From: Lysobacterales bacterium | Lineage (GTDB): Bacteria > Pseudomonadota > Gammaproteobacteria > Xanthomonadales > SZUA-36 | NCBI GenBank assembly: GCA_014238945.1 | Contig: JABAAB010000061.1 | Coordinates: 58,134-122,133 of the forward strand | Direction of reading: 5' to 3' | DNA length: 64,000 nt | In this document: in pieces, positions 25,592-34,851 of the stretch | Position numbering within the stretch: the stretch's first letter is position 1 | How the letters are laid out: each line of letters opens with the position of its first letter | Position numbers and translations under genes: made by a program | Notes under the pieces: model-generated | Database searches by the model: none | Seen by the model: the letters and a program-made list of their open reading frames with translations, nothing else | Told to the model about the DNA's origin: nothing

Positions 25592-26116
25592 TTGATGACC
25601 ACACAACCCAAACTCGAAAAAGTAGGCAAGACACGCCGCATCGGTGCGGCCTTCACCCCGTGGATGATCTATCCCTTTTTCATGGTCCACATGCTGGCGT
25701 TTGGTCTTTCCGGGTTTTTCATGGCCTATTCCGACGACCACCCGGACATCAGTTTTTTGTACATGCACGGCGGCATTGCGATCGTGGTTTACCTGGTGTT
25801 TTACCTGGCCATTTTCGGCAGGGACCAGGTCAAATGGATGTTTATCAACGCCGGACTCGGTCTGCTGGGGATATACACCCAGATCGATTTGATCCTGTCA
25901 ATTTTTGGGAAAAACGCGGGGGACTTTCCAGTATCTGTTCACGTCGTTCCATTCCTGTACTACATTCTGTACACCTTTTTGCTTTACCAGTTTGTTCTGC
26001 AAATCACGGGCGCGCACAACAGCACACACAGGAGAAAGATCGTGGAAAATGTGTACGTGGTGAGCTCAGTGCTGGTCTATGGTGGTCTTTACCTGATGGA
26101 AAAAATTGGCGGTTAA
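25592..26116 (+). CDS. Four-helix membrane protein, unknown function
   Basis: A 174-residue protein with four long hydrophobic segments (about residues 25-48, 57-77, 82-104 and 118-140) and a fifth weaker one near the end. HMLAFGLSGFFMAYSDDHPD and MHGGIAIVVYLVFY are its most distinctive stretches. No known domain was recognised. Either a TTG at 25592 or an ATG at 25595 starts the gene; GGAG spacing favours the TTG. It lies 28 bp before the hydroxylase gene on the same strand and may be its membrane partner. Confidence 0.72.
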   Translation: MMTTQPKLEKVGKTRRIGAAFTPWMIYPFFMVHMLAFGLSGFFMAYSDDHPDISFLYMHGGIAIVVYLVFYLAIFGRDQVKWMFINAGLGLLGIYTQIDLILSIFGKNAGDFPVSVHVVPFLYYILYTFLLYQFVLQITGAHNSTHRRKIVENVYVVSSVLVYGGLYLMEKIGG

Positions 26117-26144
26117 TCCAGGCGAACCCAATGAGGCCAACCCA

Positions 26145-27251
26145 ATGAAGGTACGTCGATCATTTTTGAATGGTATGGCATGGATTGCAGCCTTCCTCGG
26201 TGTTATGAGCGTGCTTGGGGTGCTGGCCTTTCACTTTCCGGAGTACCTGACCACACCGCGACTGAGGGGTGTTTACTCGGATTACCAGGTAAGAACCCTG
26301 CTCTACACGGGTATGATTCTGGCCACTGTAGCGGCACCAATCGCGCTGTTTTTCTCTGAGCTGAAACGCCACGCGTTGCTGGGTCTGGTGTGTGTGCTGT
26401 TGGCCTGGCTCGCGGGTGGTGCCGATGTGTCCTATGGTGATCAGGTCAGGGATTCGGGTTTTTACATCAGTCTGGACTGGATACTGCTGGATCTCATCCT
26501 GATGGCGACACTGTTCATCAACGTGGAATTGTTTTTCCGGTTGAAGAAGGAACAGGTGATCCTGCGCAAAGGCTGGCAGGTGGACCTGCAACATTATGTT
26601 GCCAACCATATATTCAACGGGGGGCTGGTGTTTGTTCTGTTTCTCCCCGCCAACTGGCTGGCCAGCCAGCTTTCGCTGCAGTCCATTCAGGCTTATTTCC
26701 AGGGTTTGCCACTGGCCGTGCAGGTGCTGATGCTGATGCTGGTAACCGATTTCACCCAGTACTGGGTGCACCGGGCCTTTCACCGGGTTCCGTTTTTGTG
26801 GCGCTTCCACAGGATTCACCACAGCGTGGAGAAAATGGACTGGCTGGCAGGCTCTAGACTCCACATCGCCGATGTCCTGATTACCCGCTCACTGAGCCTG
26901 ATACCGATGGTATTGCTGGGGTTTTCAACCGAGGCCATCAATATATACCTGCCGATACTCGCCCTGCAGTCCGTATTCATTCACTGCAATCTTGAGTTCG
27001 AACTGCGCTGGCTACAGAACGTGCTGGCCACACCGAAATTTCATCACTGGCACCACACCAATGACTCCGGCTGCCTGGACAAGAATTTCAGTGTGACCCT
27101 GCCGGTGTTTGACCTGTTGTTCGGGACCTATTACAACCCCCGAGGGCAATGGCCACAAGACTACGGTTTATCCGGAGGACACCCGGAAGAAAATTACCTG
27201 GGACATTTACTGGCGCCATTCAGGAAACAAAACACAGACAGCGCTGTGTAA
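26145..27251 (+). CDS. Fatty acid hydroxylase/sterol desaturase family protein
   Basis: A 368-residue integral membrane di-iron enzyme. Three histidine boxes are clear: HRAFH (209-213), HRIHH (222-226) and HHWHH (300-304), with WLAGSRLH between them. About seven hydrophobic helices precede and separate the boxes. Members hydroxylate or desaturate lipids, sterols or carotenoids; the substrate is unknown. The ATG at 26145 is preferred over an earlier in-frame TTG that overlaps the previous gene. The reaction needs O2 and an electron donor, which is not encoded next to it. Confidence 0.9.
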   Translation: MKVRRSFLNGMAWIAAFLGVMSVLGVLAFHFPEYLTTPRLRGVYSDYQVRTLLYTGMILATVAAPIALFFSELKRHALLGLVCVLLAWLAGGADVSYGDQVRDSGFYISLDWILLDLILMATLFINVELFFRLKKEQVILRKGWQVDLQHYVANHIFNGGLVFVLFLPANWLASQLSLQSIQAYFQGLPLAVQVLMLMLVTDFTQYWVHRAFHRVPFLWRFHRIHHSVEKMDWLAGSRLHIADVLITRSLSLIPMVLLGFSTEAINIYLPILALQSVFIHCNLEFELRWLQNVLATPKFHHWHHTNDSGCLDKNFSVTLPVFDLLFGTYYNPRGQWPQDYGLSGGHPEENYLGHLLAPFRKQNTDSAV

Positions 27252-27281
27252 CCCGAAATTGGTCTGTCTTTATGGCCTGCT

Positions 27282-28664
27282 TTAGCTTACTTTCCGGGCA
27301 CGGACATTACGCCCCTTGACCTTGCCGCTGGAAAGGTAATTGAGTGCCTGGCGCAGGGCTGTGCGCTCGATCGCGACGTAGCTGGTCATGTCGAATATAT
27401 CGATTTTCCCGACCTGGGATCCAGCCAGGCCGGCCTCCCCGGTCAATGCCCCCAGCAGATCACCTGGTCGCAGTTTGTTTTTGCGGCCGGCAGCGATCTG
27501 GATGGTGACCATCGGTGGCCGCAAACTGAAATCGGGGTCACGATCCAATGAAGCGTATGTATCACAAATGCAGGGTTTGTCCTGGTAAATTTCGATTTCC
27601 CGGATACGTTGTTGGTCCGAGATGGTGAAAATACTCAGTGCCAGGCCCTTTTCCCCGGCGCGGCCGGTGCGCCCAATTCGGTGGACATAGACTTCCGGGT
27701 CACGCGTCAGTTCATAGTTGATCACCACTTCCAGTGACTTAATATCGAGACCGCGCGCTGCCACATCGGTGGCCACCAGCACCGGGCAGGAGTCATTGGA
27801 AAAACGCACCAGCACCTGGTCACGTTGCCTCTGGTCCAGGTCGCCATGCAGGGCCAATGCCTCGACCCGGTGGTCACGTAAAAGACGGGCAACCACGTCA
27901 CATTGTTTTTTGGTATGGCAAAAAACCAGCGCATTGCGGGGTTGGTAATGTTCGAACAGGGCCAGCAGGGTATTGTTTCGCTCGTGCTTTTTGACCTCGT
28001 AAAACAATTGCTGGATCACACCGGGGTCGTGTTCGACTTCGACCGTGACGGTGACCGGGTCACGCTGCACGGAACGACACAAACGTTTGATTTTTTCAGG
28101 ATAAGTCGCGGAAAACAACAGCGTCTGGCGGGCCCTGGGTGCATGCCTGATGATGTCCTTCACCACATCGATGAAACCCATGTCCAACATCCGGTCGGCT
28201 TCATCCAGTACCAGTGTTTTCATTCCCTTAAGCTCCAGGGTTTCCTTGCGCAGGTGATCCTGGATACGCCCGGGTGTACCCACAACGATATGCGCACCAT
28301 ACGCCAGCGATCCCTTTTGTGGTCCAAATGGCTTGCCGCCACACAGCAATACCAGCTTGATATTGGGAATACTTCTGGCCAGTCTGCGCAACTCTTTGCC
28401 CACCTGGTCTGCCAGTTCACGGGTCGGACACAGGACCAGGGCCTGGACACCGAAAAAACGTGGATTGATCTTCTCGAGTAAACCGATGCCAAACGCTGCA
28501 GTTTTACCACTGCCTGTTTTTGCCTGTGCGATCAGGTCCCTGCCCTTGAGGATAAGGGGCAGGCTTTGTGCCTGCACGGGGGTCATTTTTTTGTAGCCGA
28601 GCGTAGCCAGGTTCGCCATGGCTGCGCGGGAGATGGGTAGCGTGGTGAAGGATTCGTCACTCAT
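27282..28664 (-). CDS. dbpA: ATP-dependent RNA helicase DbpA
   Basis: A 460-residue DEAD-box helicase with every motif: MTPVQAQSLP (Q), AKTGSGKT (I), PTRELADQ (Ia), TPGRIQDHL (Ib), LDEADRMLDMGF (II), LFSATYP (III), VFCHTKKQCD (IV), ATDVAARGLDI (V) and HRIGRTGRAG (VI). Residues 385-460 match the DbpA RNA-binding domain (VTIQIAAGRKNKLRPGDLLGAL...GKIDIFD), which in E. coli directs the enzyme to 23S rRNA hairpin 92 during 50S assembly. It follows yaiI by 4 bp on the same strand, so the two form an operon. Confidence 0.96.
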   Translation of the reverse strand: MSDESFTTLPISRAAMANLATLGYKKMTPVQAQSLPLILKGRDLIAQAKTGSGKTAAFGIGLLEKINPRFFGVQALVLCPTRELADQVGKELRRLARSIPNIKLVLLCGGKPFGPQKGSLAYGAHIVVGTPGRIQDHLRKETLELKGMKTLVLDEADRMLDMGFIDVVKDIIRHAPRARQTLLFSATYPEKIKRLCRSVQRDPVTVTVEVEHDPGVIQQLFYEVKKHERNNTLLALFEHYQPRNALVFCHTKKQCDVVARLLRDHRVEALALHGDLDQRQRDQVLVRFSNDSCPVLVATDVAARGLDIKSLEVVINYELTRDPEVYVHRIGRTGRAGEKGLALSIFTISDQQRIREIEIYQDKPCICDTYASLDRDPDFSLRPPMVTIQIAAGRKNKLRPGDLLGALTGEAGLAGSQVGKIDIFDMTSYVAIERTALRQALNYLSSGKVKGRNVRARKVS

Positions 28665-28668
28665 GTTT

Positions 28669-29124
28669 TTATCTTGATCCGGTGTGTCTGGCCAGAATCC
28701 TGTCCAGGTGATCCGCGAAAGCCTTGCGATCGTTGTGACCCAGTGCTGGTGGACCCCCGGTGTTGAAACCGCTGGCCCGCATGGTTTCCATGAAATCCCT
28801 GATATTCAGACGCGCACGGATGTTTTCGGTTGTATACAACTCACCCCTTGGGCTGAGCGCGCTGGCGTCTTTTTGAAGTACATCCGAGGCCAGCGGGATA
28901 TCCCCGGTAATGACCAGGTCCCCTGCAGCCACTCTGTTGACGATTTCGTTATCGGCGACATCAAAACCCGCCGGGACCTGCAGGGACTTTATGAAATTTG
29001 ACGCCGGTACAGGAATCTTTTGATTCGCAACCAGTGTCAGTTGTAGCTTTTTCCTCTGCGCCGCCTTGAACAGGATCTCCCTGATGACCACCGGACAGGC
29101 ATCCGCATCCACCCAAATATTCAT
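28669..29124 (-). CDS. yaiI: YaiI/YqxD family protein (DUF188)
   Basis: A 151-residue protein. It opens with [18 protein letters not shown] and continues with [24 protein letters not shown] and [14 protein letters not shown], the signature blocks of the YaiI/YqxD family. The acidic residues recall PIN-like nucleases, but activity is not established. It lies 4 bp upstream of dbpA. Confidence 0.94.
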   Translation of the reverse strand: MNIWVDADACPVVIREILFKAAQRKKLQLTLVANQKIPVPASNFIKSLQVPAGFDVADNEIVNRVAAGDLVITGDIPLASDVLQKDASALSPRGELYTTENIRARLNIRDFMETMRASGFNTGGPPALGHNDRKAFADHLDRILARHTGSR

Positions 29125-29178
29125 TTCAACAGTACGTCATACAGAAATGGTGCTAGGGGACGCATCGGTGCAAGCAAT

Positions 29179-29460
29179 TCAATCTTCGGCACCTGGGCCT
29201 TCAGTGCCCACCTGTTGATCAGAGAACTGCTTGTGGGACCCATCGCAGTAAGGTGGGTCGGAGGTATGCTTACACGCACACAACCAGCCTGTATCGTCTT
29301 TTTCGGCGATAATCACACGTGGCCTGAACGATGTGCCCGCGTGCGAACCATCACAGAAGGGCTGATCGGATGAACGACCACACACACACCAAAAATACCG
29401 CTTACCTTTCAGCATACTGACCTGGTGTGGCTTGTTACCGGATATGACAGGATTACTCAA
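29179..29460 (-). CDS. Dual CDGSH iron-sulfur protein
   Basis: A 93-residue protein with two CDGSH motifs. Each binds a [2Fe-2S] cluster through three Cys and one His: Cys25, Cys27, Cys36, His40 and Cys61, Cys63, Cys72, His76. This resembles the bacterial tandem CDGSH type related to the mitochondrial MiNT group, in which both clusters are in one chain. It is probably a redox or cluster-transfer protein. The start follows directly from a shared promoter region; it is separated from yaiI by 54 bp and may be read from its own promoter. Confidence 0.92.
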   Translation of the reverse strand: MSNPVISGNKPHQVSMLKGKRYFWCVCGRSSDQPFCDGSHAGTSFRPRVIIAEKDDTGWLCACKHTSDPPYCDGSHKQFSDQQVGTEGPGAED

Positions 29461-29812
29461 TGTCGTTTCTCCATTTATTTCTGTTGCCCGCGCGGTGTCT
29501 TATGACTTACTGTCACCGCGTCTCCAGCAAGTAATCCTGACACACTGGCCGCATCCCGGATACACCAACAGGTCGTTAAGCGTGCTGCAAAGACGTCATG
29601 GCTGTCATTATTCACTATTTAATCTGCTGCCGAGCAATTTCTGATGATTATATTATCCAAAATGAATCAGACAAAGTAACTGTCATCTGGTAACCGCCCA
29701 ATACCATTGGCATTTCCCCTGACCCCGGGATTTCCAATATTTAACATAATTTCTATTTGCGGTTAGAATGGGGTCACTGGATTGATTCTCATTTAGCCAC
29801 GGACGGTTAATC
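29461..29812. other. 352-bp intergenic region with GGGGTCA fragments
   Basis: It lies between the CDGSH gene and the broken DUF1800 gene. CCCCTGACCCCGG at about 29717-29729 and ATGGGGTCACTGG at about 29768-29780 are inverted fragments of the same GGGGTCA-type motif seen in the palindrome at 10052. No gene is seen. Confidence 0.4.
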
Positions 29813-30617
29813 ATGAAGCCATTTGCCAACCACTGCCTGGACCGTATGACCTATGGTGCAGACCGGATGACCTGCATTCATTTGAGCTGCTCGGCGAAAA
29901 TGACGACGACCGCCTGGGTGCCTACCTGGACCAGCAACTGGCTTGGTCAGGTATTGATGACTCGGCTTTTGATGCCCTGATTGCAACACTGGATTACACC
30001 ACCCTGGACAAGACCCTTGATCAGCTTTGGGCTGATCATCATGTTTATACTGAGGTAGAGGGATTCGATCGCAACCTGCCCATCCAGGAAATGGATCGAT
30101 TTGTTATCGCGCGGGCCATTCACAGCAAACGACAGTTACTCGAGACCCTGTCCGATTCATGCACCGGGCCGGACATCGACCGTTTTATTGGCCGGCACCG
30201 GATGGTTATCCCGAGGATCAACAGCACTGGCTCGGCAGCAATGGTCTTTTGTATGTTTTGCGTTGCATGGATTGGCTTTGTGATCGCAGTTATTCCACCG
30301 AAGACCGGGTCATGCCCATCCTGCCCATTACGCAGGCTGCGAGCCTGGATGACCTGCCATCTAATTCCCCCAATGACCTGGCAACATTCTGGCTGAGCCG
30401 GATTCTCGGTTACGCACCCGAGGGTGGATGGCCGGGTTCAAGCCTGCATACAAACATGCGGGATTTCCTGGTTCAAAACCCCAATGACCCATCGCTTTGG
30501 CCAGCGGACATACCCTTTACCGACATCGACGGTACCTACAGCCCATGGTATTTTTACGAGCGTTTAAGGGCCCTGGTCAAATTGATTTTGTCCTCATCAG
30601 AATTCTTGCACAGGTAA
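29813..30617 (+). pseudogene. Broken DUF1800 protein gene (frameshifts and internal deletion)
   Basis: Three reading frames together spell a shortened DUF1800 protein. The ATG at 29813 begins a frame with CLDRMTYG; the next frame continues RPDDLHSFELLGENDDDRL...YLDQQLAWSGIDDSAFDALIATL and EMDRFVIARAIHSKRQLLETL; from about 30159 a third frame gives FYWPAPDGYPEDQQHWLGS and ends LRALVKLILSSSEFLHR, the usual C-terminus. DUF1800 proteins are normally about 450-600 residues, so roughly half the sequence between LLETL and FYWPAPDGYP is gone. The stop lies 5 bp before the intact DUF1501 gene, the usual partner. Frame changes lie near 29858 and 30155. Confidence 0.78.
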
Positions 30618-30622
30618 ATATC

Positions 30623-31903
30623 ATGATCAGTCGCAGAAAATTTCTCAAGGGCTCCGGTGCATTATTCACATTGGCCGGAACCGGCATCACCATCAGCCTG
30701 TCACCACGCGGTTTTGCTGGACAATCCAACGCCAATTCACTGGTCATGCTGTTTTTCAGGGGGGGTATGGATGCCCTGAATTTCCTGGTGCCTTTAAGCG
30801 GTGATAACCGCACGGAGTACGTCGCCAAGAGACCCAACATCCAGGTACCTTTGAATCTGAGCCTGGATCTGGACGGTGATTTTGGTCTGCCTGCAAGCTG
30901 TACTGCACTTCACTCGCTCTACCAGGCGGGTGATATGGCGATGTTGCACGCGGTGGGTATGCCGGCGGGATTGAGCTCTCGCAGTCATTTTGATTCCATG
31001 GCCATGTTCGAACAGGGCACACCCGGCGACACGTCCAACGGAATTGGGTGGCTGTCTCGTCACCTGGACTCATCACCGTCGGTACCGGATTCTGCGGTGA
31101 TTCCTGCCATGACGCCAGGAAACCCACCTGAAAGCCTGAATGGAAATTCAAGCGTGATGTCACTGGACAACGAAGATACCGATAGCTTTCACCCGAACAG
31201 CGGTAGATACCAGGAAGAGCACATGGCCACGCTAACGCAGATGTTTGGTGGTGATTCCCCACTGGATGCCGCCATGCAAGGCACCATCGAGAATGTCAAC
31301 ATATTGACCGGGCTGGAACTAACCATTCCGGACAGTTACCCGAGTGAAGCACTGGCCCAGGACCTTGGGCTGATTGCGCAGATCATCAAGGCCGACCTGG
31401 GTTTGCAGGTTGCAACAGTGGATTATGGTGGCTGGGACACGCACCAGAACTCCGGCAACCTGGGCACCGGCTTCTTTGTGGGTCAGTTGGGTGTTGTTTC
31501 CGCCGCCATTGGCGCCTTTATGTCCGACCTCGAGTCTGCCGGCAAGAAGGATGGTGTCCTGCTTGCGACCCAGACGGATTTTGGCAGACGGGTACGTGAA
31601 AATGGCAACCGGGGTACAGATCATGGCAGTGCGCAGGCGATGATGGTTGCGGGTGGAAATGTCAATGGTGGCAAGATATACGGTAGCTTTCCCGGCATCA
31701 CCAATGACGACCTGTACCTGAATACCGACCTGTCGGTCACCACCGATTTCAGGGAGCCCCTGGGTGACATTATTAAAAACCACCTGGGAAACCCCAACAT
31801 TGGGACAGTGTTTCCGGAATACACCGGCAGCAGTGATATGGATTTAGTCAAATCCAATGTTCTGATACCCGGTGAAGTCATTTTCGACACCGGGTTTGAA
31901 TAA
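30623..31903 (+). CDS. DUF1501 family protein, Tat-exported
   Basis: A 426-residue protein. ISRRKFLKGSGALFTLAG is a twin-arginine signal peptide (residues 2-28). Family blocks include LVMLFFRGGMDALNFLVPL, GMPAGLSSRSHFDSMAMFEQG, VATVDYGGWDTHQ and the C-terminal DFGRRVRENGNRGTDHGSAQAM with GGKIYGSFPG. DUF1501 proteins resemble arylsulfatase/alkaline-phosphatase-fold proteins and are nearly always paired with DUF1800; they are thought to act at the cell surface, function unproven. The start was set at the Tat motif. Because its partner is broken here, its role may be lost. Confidence 0.9.
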   Translation: MISRRKFLKGSGALFTLAGTGITISLSPRGFAGQSNANSLVMLFFRGGMDALNFLVPLSGDNRTEYVAKRPNIQVPLNLSLDLDGDFGLPASCTALHSLYQAGDMAMLHAVGMPAGLSSRSHFDSMAMFEQGTPGDTSNGIGWLSRHLDSSPSVPDSAVIPAMTPGNPPESLNGNSSVMSLDNEDTDSFHPNSGRYQEEHMATLTQMFGGDSPLDAAMQGTIENVNILTGLELTIPDSYPSEALAQDLGLIAQIIKADLGLQVATVDYGGWDTHQNSGNLGTGFFVGQLGVVSAAIGAFMSDLESAGKKDGVLLATQTDFGRRVRENGNRGTDHGSAQAMMVAGGNVNGGKIYGSFPGITNDDLYLNTDLSVTTDFREPLGDIIKNHLGNPNIGTVFPEYTGSSDMDLVKSNVLIPGEVIFDTGFE

Positions 31904-31956
31904 GGACTAAACAAATCTCAGTTTTATCCTGGGCCGTTGCTGTTGGTTCGACCGGG

Positions 31957-32358
31957 TTATTTTCGAGCTAACCTGGATGCCATTTCCTGATGTATCAGGT
32001 TGATGGCTTTCAGTGGCCGGACCATCACCTTGAAATCGATGATCTTTCCCTGGTCGTTCCAACGGATCATGTCGACACCGTTCATCACCACGCCCTTCAC
32101 TTCAACTTCAAATTCCAGTACCGCATCCTGTTCGTTCATGACCTCGCGGACATACCTGAATGTATCGTTTCCAAGCACATCCAGCGCAGCGGCCAGGTAC
32201 ATCCTGGTGATGGCCTTCCCCCTCTGTACCGAGTGCACCACCGGTGAGTGGAAAGTGACCTCATCGGCCAGGATTTCGTCTAATTCCTGGATATCCTTTG
32301 AGCGGATAAAACGATGCCAGGCATTTATGGTTCCTGCCCCCTTCGTCATGTTGTCCAT
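31957..32358 (-). CDS. SnoaL-like nuclear transport factor 2 fold protein
   Basis: A 133-residue single-domain protein of the SnoaL-like/NTF2 superfamily. WHRFIRSKDIQELDEILADEVTFHSPVV is the typical opening, followed by a beta-sheet with FRYVREVMNEQDAVLEFEVEVKGVVMNGVDMIRWNDQGKI. The fold forms a hydrophobic pocket used by steroid isomerases and polyketide cyclases; the ligand is unknown. It lies 22 bp after the cupin gene and may be in an operon with the HhH-GPD gene. Confidence 0.82.
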   Translation of the reverse strand: MDNMTKGAGTINAWHRFIRSKDIQELDEILADEVTFHSPVVHSVQRGKAITRMYLAAALDVLGNDTFRYVREVMNEQDAVLEFEVEVKGVVMNGVDMIRWNDQGKIIDFKVMVRPLKAINLIHQEMASRLARK

Positions 32359-32380
32359 GCTACTGACTCCCTACAACAGA

Positions 32381-32746
32381 TTAAACCCAAACATCGTTCC
32401 GCGCCGTTAACTCTCCACCGGCCTCGCCTGTGTTGACGATACCGCGAGGTTCAATGAGCAGCACCCGGCATTCATCTTCCGCCATGGGTTTGTGCTCCAC
32501 ACCCCTGGGTACCACGTACATCTCCCCTTCTTTCAAATGCACCACGCCATCGCGAAACGCGATTTTCATGACACCGTTCAGGACGATGAACACTTCATCG
32601 GTTTCAGTATGGCTGTGCCAGACAAACTCACCCCTGATTTTTACCAGCTTGAACTGGTAGTCATTCATCTCGGCAATAACCCGGGGAGACCAGTGTTTCT
32701 CGAAACGGTCCAGTTTGTCGTTGAAATTGATGGATTTGTGATTCAT
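32381..32746 (-). CDS. Cupin domain protein
   Basis: A 121-residue single-domain cupin. Motif 1 is [18 protein letters not shown] (two His and a Glu), and motif 2 is [19 protein letters not shown], which supplies the final His of the metal site. The ATG at 32746 was chosen; the extra in-frame upstream residues overlap the HhH-GPD gene. The substrate is unknown. It lies 13 bp downstream of the DNA glycosylase gene. Confidence 0.88.
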   Translation of the reverse strand: MNHKSINFNDKLDRFEKHWSPRVIAEMNDYQFKLVKIRGEFVWHSHTETDEVFIVLNGVMKIAFRDGVVHLKEGEMYVVPRGVEHKPMAEDECRVLLIEPRGIVNTGEAGGELTARNDVWV

Positions 32747-32759
32747 TTGGGGTGTACCC

Positions 32760-33398
32760 TCAGGGCATATCATTCAATGACATGCCATTCAAATAATAAT
32801 GCCACAACATACGCGCCGCCGTTGCACGGTGTGGTCGCCAGTTTTTTGCCAACCCGGTCAACTCGGGCTGTGATGGTCGTTGCTGCAGGTTTTTCAGATT
32901 TTTTGCGGCGGTGGCCAGGGCAATGTCACCTTCGGGCCACACATCCCCTCTGCGCAGAGCCATCAACAGGTAAATACGTGCGGTCCATGGTCCGATACCT
33001 TTTATCTTCGTCAGTTTCGCAATAACCGCTTCGTCTTCTGCTTTGCCCAACTGGCTCAACACCAGGCTGCGGTTTTTTATGGCCTGAGATACATTGATGA
33101 AGTAGGAGGCTTTCTGACGGGTGATACCGATTTCACGCAGGGCACCGGTTCCGCCGGCCAGGATATTTGCAGGGGTAATCGACTGGGTACTGGCTACCAG
33201 TCGCCGGTACATGGCATCGGCCGAGGTCAGGGAAACCTGCTGTTCGAGAATAATACGCAGCAGGGTAACAAAGCCGGGTCTTCTCGCCCACAATGGCGGT
33301 GGTCCGTGGGTGGCCAGGACCCGGGCGAAATCCTCATCGGACGAGGCCAGTGCATGCGCTGCCTCAAGCAGAAGTGCTTTATTCAGGGTTGTCGGCAT
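32760..33398 (-). CDS. DNA-3-methyladenine glycosylase II-like HhH-GPD protein
   Basis: A 212-residue helix-hairpin-helix DNA glycosylase. The hairpin is [15 protein letters not shown] (residues 129-143) and the catalytic Asp is in [12 protein letters not shown] (Asp158). [12 protein letters not shown] is the conserved helix before it. There is no iron-sulfur cluster Cys set, consistent with AlkA/Mag type enzymes. It should excise alkylated bases, and the MGMT-like protein at 12874 fits the same repair theme, though it is far away. It leads the cupin and SnoaL-like genes. Confidence 0.9.
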   Translation of the reverse strand: MPTTLNKALLLEAAHALASSDEDFARVLATHGPPPLWARRPGFVTLLRIILEQQVSLTSADAMYRRLVASTQSITPANILAGGTGALREIGITRQKASYFINVSQAIKNRSLVLSQLGKAEDEAVIAKLTKIKGIGPWTARIYLLMALRRGDVWPEGDIALATAAKNLKNLQQRPSQPELTGLAKNWRPHRATAARMLWHYYLNGMSLNDMP

Positions 33399-33475
33399 TT
33401 TTTGAGATCATGCATTATCCGGTCCTTTGACGATGTCATCCCGGAAGAGTCCGTGTCATTCCTCTCAGGCATTGT

Positions 33476-34294
33476 TTATACCGCTACCGAGATAATGATG
33501 GCCTGGATTTTACCGTCCACCACCCCTGAACCAAATCGTTCTGACACTGCTTTGCCTGCAACTTCAGTCGCATGTTGTAACAGCGTTTCGTCCCTTGCCT
33601 CGATCTCATTTCGCAGTGGTGTGCCCTGGCAATAGGCGACGGCGGGAATGATGGGGTCATCGGCGATACTGCGCGCCTCCAGGGTGTCAATTTCCGCACT
33701 GGCCGTAAAACCGGCGTTGCGGAGATCCTTCCTGATCTGGTCTGTATCCGTGTATCCATGGGGTGTGCGGGGCAGGAACTCAGGCGGATTATCAGGAAAT
33801 ACCTCTTTCAGTGACTCGGTTACGGTATGGGCAAATTCATTGTCGCTGATCTCATCCCAGACATTGAACAGGAAGCGACCACCGGGTTTGAGTACCCGAC
33901 GAGCTTCGCAGTAGGCCTTAACCCGGTCAGGGAAAAACATCACGCTGAACTGGCACAACACCGCATCGAAGCTGGCATCTGCAAATGGCAGGTCAAGCGC
34001 ATTACACTGACGCCATTCAACATTGGCATCCGCCCTGACAGTGGCTGCATGGTCCAGCATCGCCTGGTTCAGGTCGGTCGCCACAATCGATACATCCGGA
34101 CCCAGTGCATCGACCGTTGCCCGGGTAGCCACACCGGTCCCGGCAGCGATCTCCAGAACTTTTGATACGGGTTCAGTCGCCGTACGCCGGGCCAGATCCT
34201 CGGCGTACGGTACAAAAATGAGCGGTACCAGCAGGGTCTCATAAATTTCCGGTATCGAACCGGTAAAGTGTTTATCGGATTGGTGCAATGTCAT
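33476..34294 (-). CDS. SAM-dependent methyltransferase
   Basis: A 272-residue class I methyltransferase. Motif I is VLEIAAGTGVATRATVDALG, followed by VSIVATDLNQAMLDHA, NALDLPFADASFDAVLCQFSVMFFPD and LKPGGRFLFNVWDE, the ordered core of the methyltransferase-11/25 families. The N-terminal helix and the C-terminal 90 residues are typical for the ubiquinone/menaquinone-type (UbiE-like) group. The substrate is unknown. It stands between the HhH-GPD and cupin genes with no obvious pathway partner. Confidence 0.9.
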   Translation of the reverse strand: MTLHQSDKHFTGSIPEIYETLLVPLIFVPYAEDLARRTATEPVSKVLEIAAGTGVATRATVDALGPDVSIVATDLNQAMLDHAATVRADANVEWRQCNALDLPFADASFDAVLCQFSVMFFPDRVKAYCEARRVLKPGGRFLFNVWDEISDNEFAHTVTESLKEVFPDNPPEFLPRTPHGYTDTDQIRKDLRNAGFTASAEIDTLEARSIADDPIIPAVAYCQGTPLRNEIEARDETLLQHATEVAGKAVSERFGSGVVDGKIQAIIISVAV

Positions 34295-34365
34295 GAGTTT
34301 CTGGTCTCCTGCCAGTATGGTTCAGGTAAAATTCAGCCGGCAGAATTGCCTGGTGTCACGGTGTG

Positions 34366-34803
34366 TTATTCCTGGTCCTTGTTCAGGGTAATCGGCTGGC
34401 CCTCGATACCGGCGTAAAATACGACGATCTCCGCTGGCTCCTCCGACTCATTCATACCATGGTGCCACTTGTCGACTACCTCGATGATCGTGTCTCCCGT
34501 TTTCATGTACAGGGTCTCACCTTCCTGTGTTACTACCGTCAGTTCCCCCTTTAACAGCAAACCCGCATTTATAAACGGGTGTTGATGCATGGGTAGACTG
34601 GTGTTCGGTGCGATGGTTATCTTCAGGATCGAAATTTGCGGTTTACCCGGCGCATAAGCCTCCAACTCGCTGCCATCCCAACTTTTCACCGATTTTACCA
34701 GCACTTCTACGCTGATCGCCCCGCTTTCGCTATGCACTTCACGGGCCTGTACCTGGCTGCCCAGTATCAGCGCCAGGCAGAACCCACCCAGTATTGTCTT
34801 CAT
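34366..34803 (-). CDS. Exported cupin
   Basis: A 145-residue single-domain cupin with a signal peptide (residues 1-20, ending SQVQAREV). Motif 1 is PMHQHPFINAGLLLKGEL and motif 2 GDTIIEVVDKWHHGMNE. The protein therefore sits in the periplasm. CGGAGAA precedes the ATG at 34803. The ligand is unknown. A second exported cupin of similar design is at 39317. Confidence 0.86.
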   Translation of the reverse strand: MKTILGGFCLALILGSQVQAREVHSESGAISVEVLVKSVKSWDGSELEAYAPGKPQISILKITIAPNTSLPMHQHPFINAGLLLKGELTVVTQEGETLYMKTGDTIIEVVDKWHHGMNESEEPAEIVVFYAGIEGQPITLNKDQE

Positions 34804-34851
34804 GATGTATTCTCCGTTATTAACAGCAAACCAGCACAACTCTTGATCACT

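Noticed and set aside
26160..26864. 234-codon minus-strand open frame opposite the hydroxylase gene
   Set aside because: Very rich in His and Gln, mirroring the hydrophobic codons of the membrane enzyme on the other strand.
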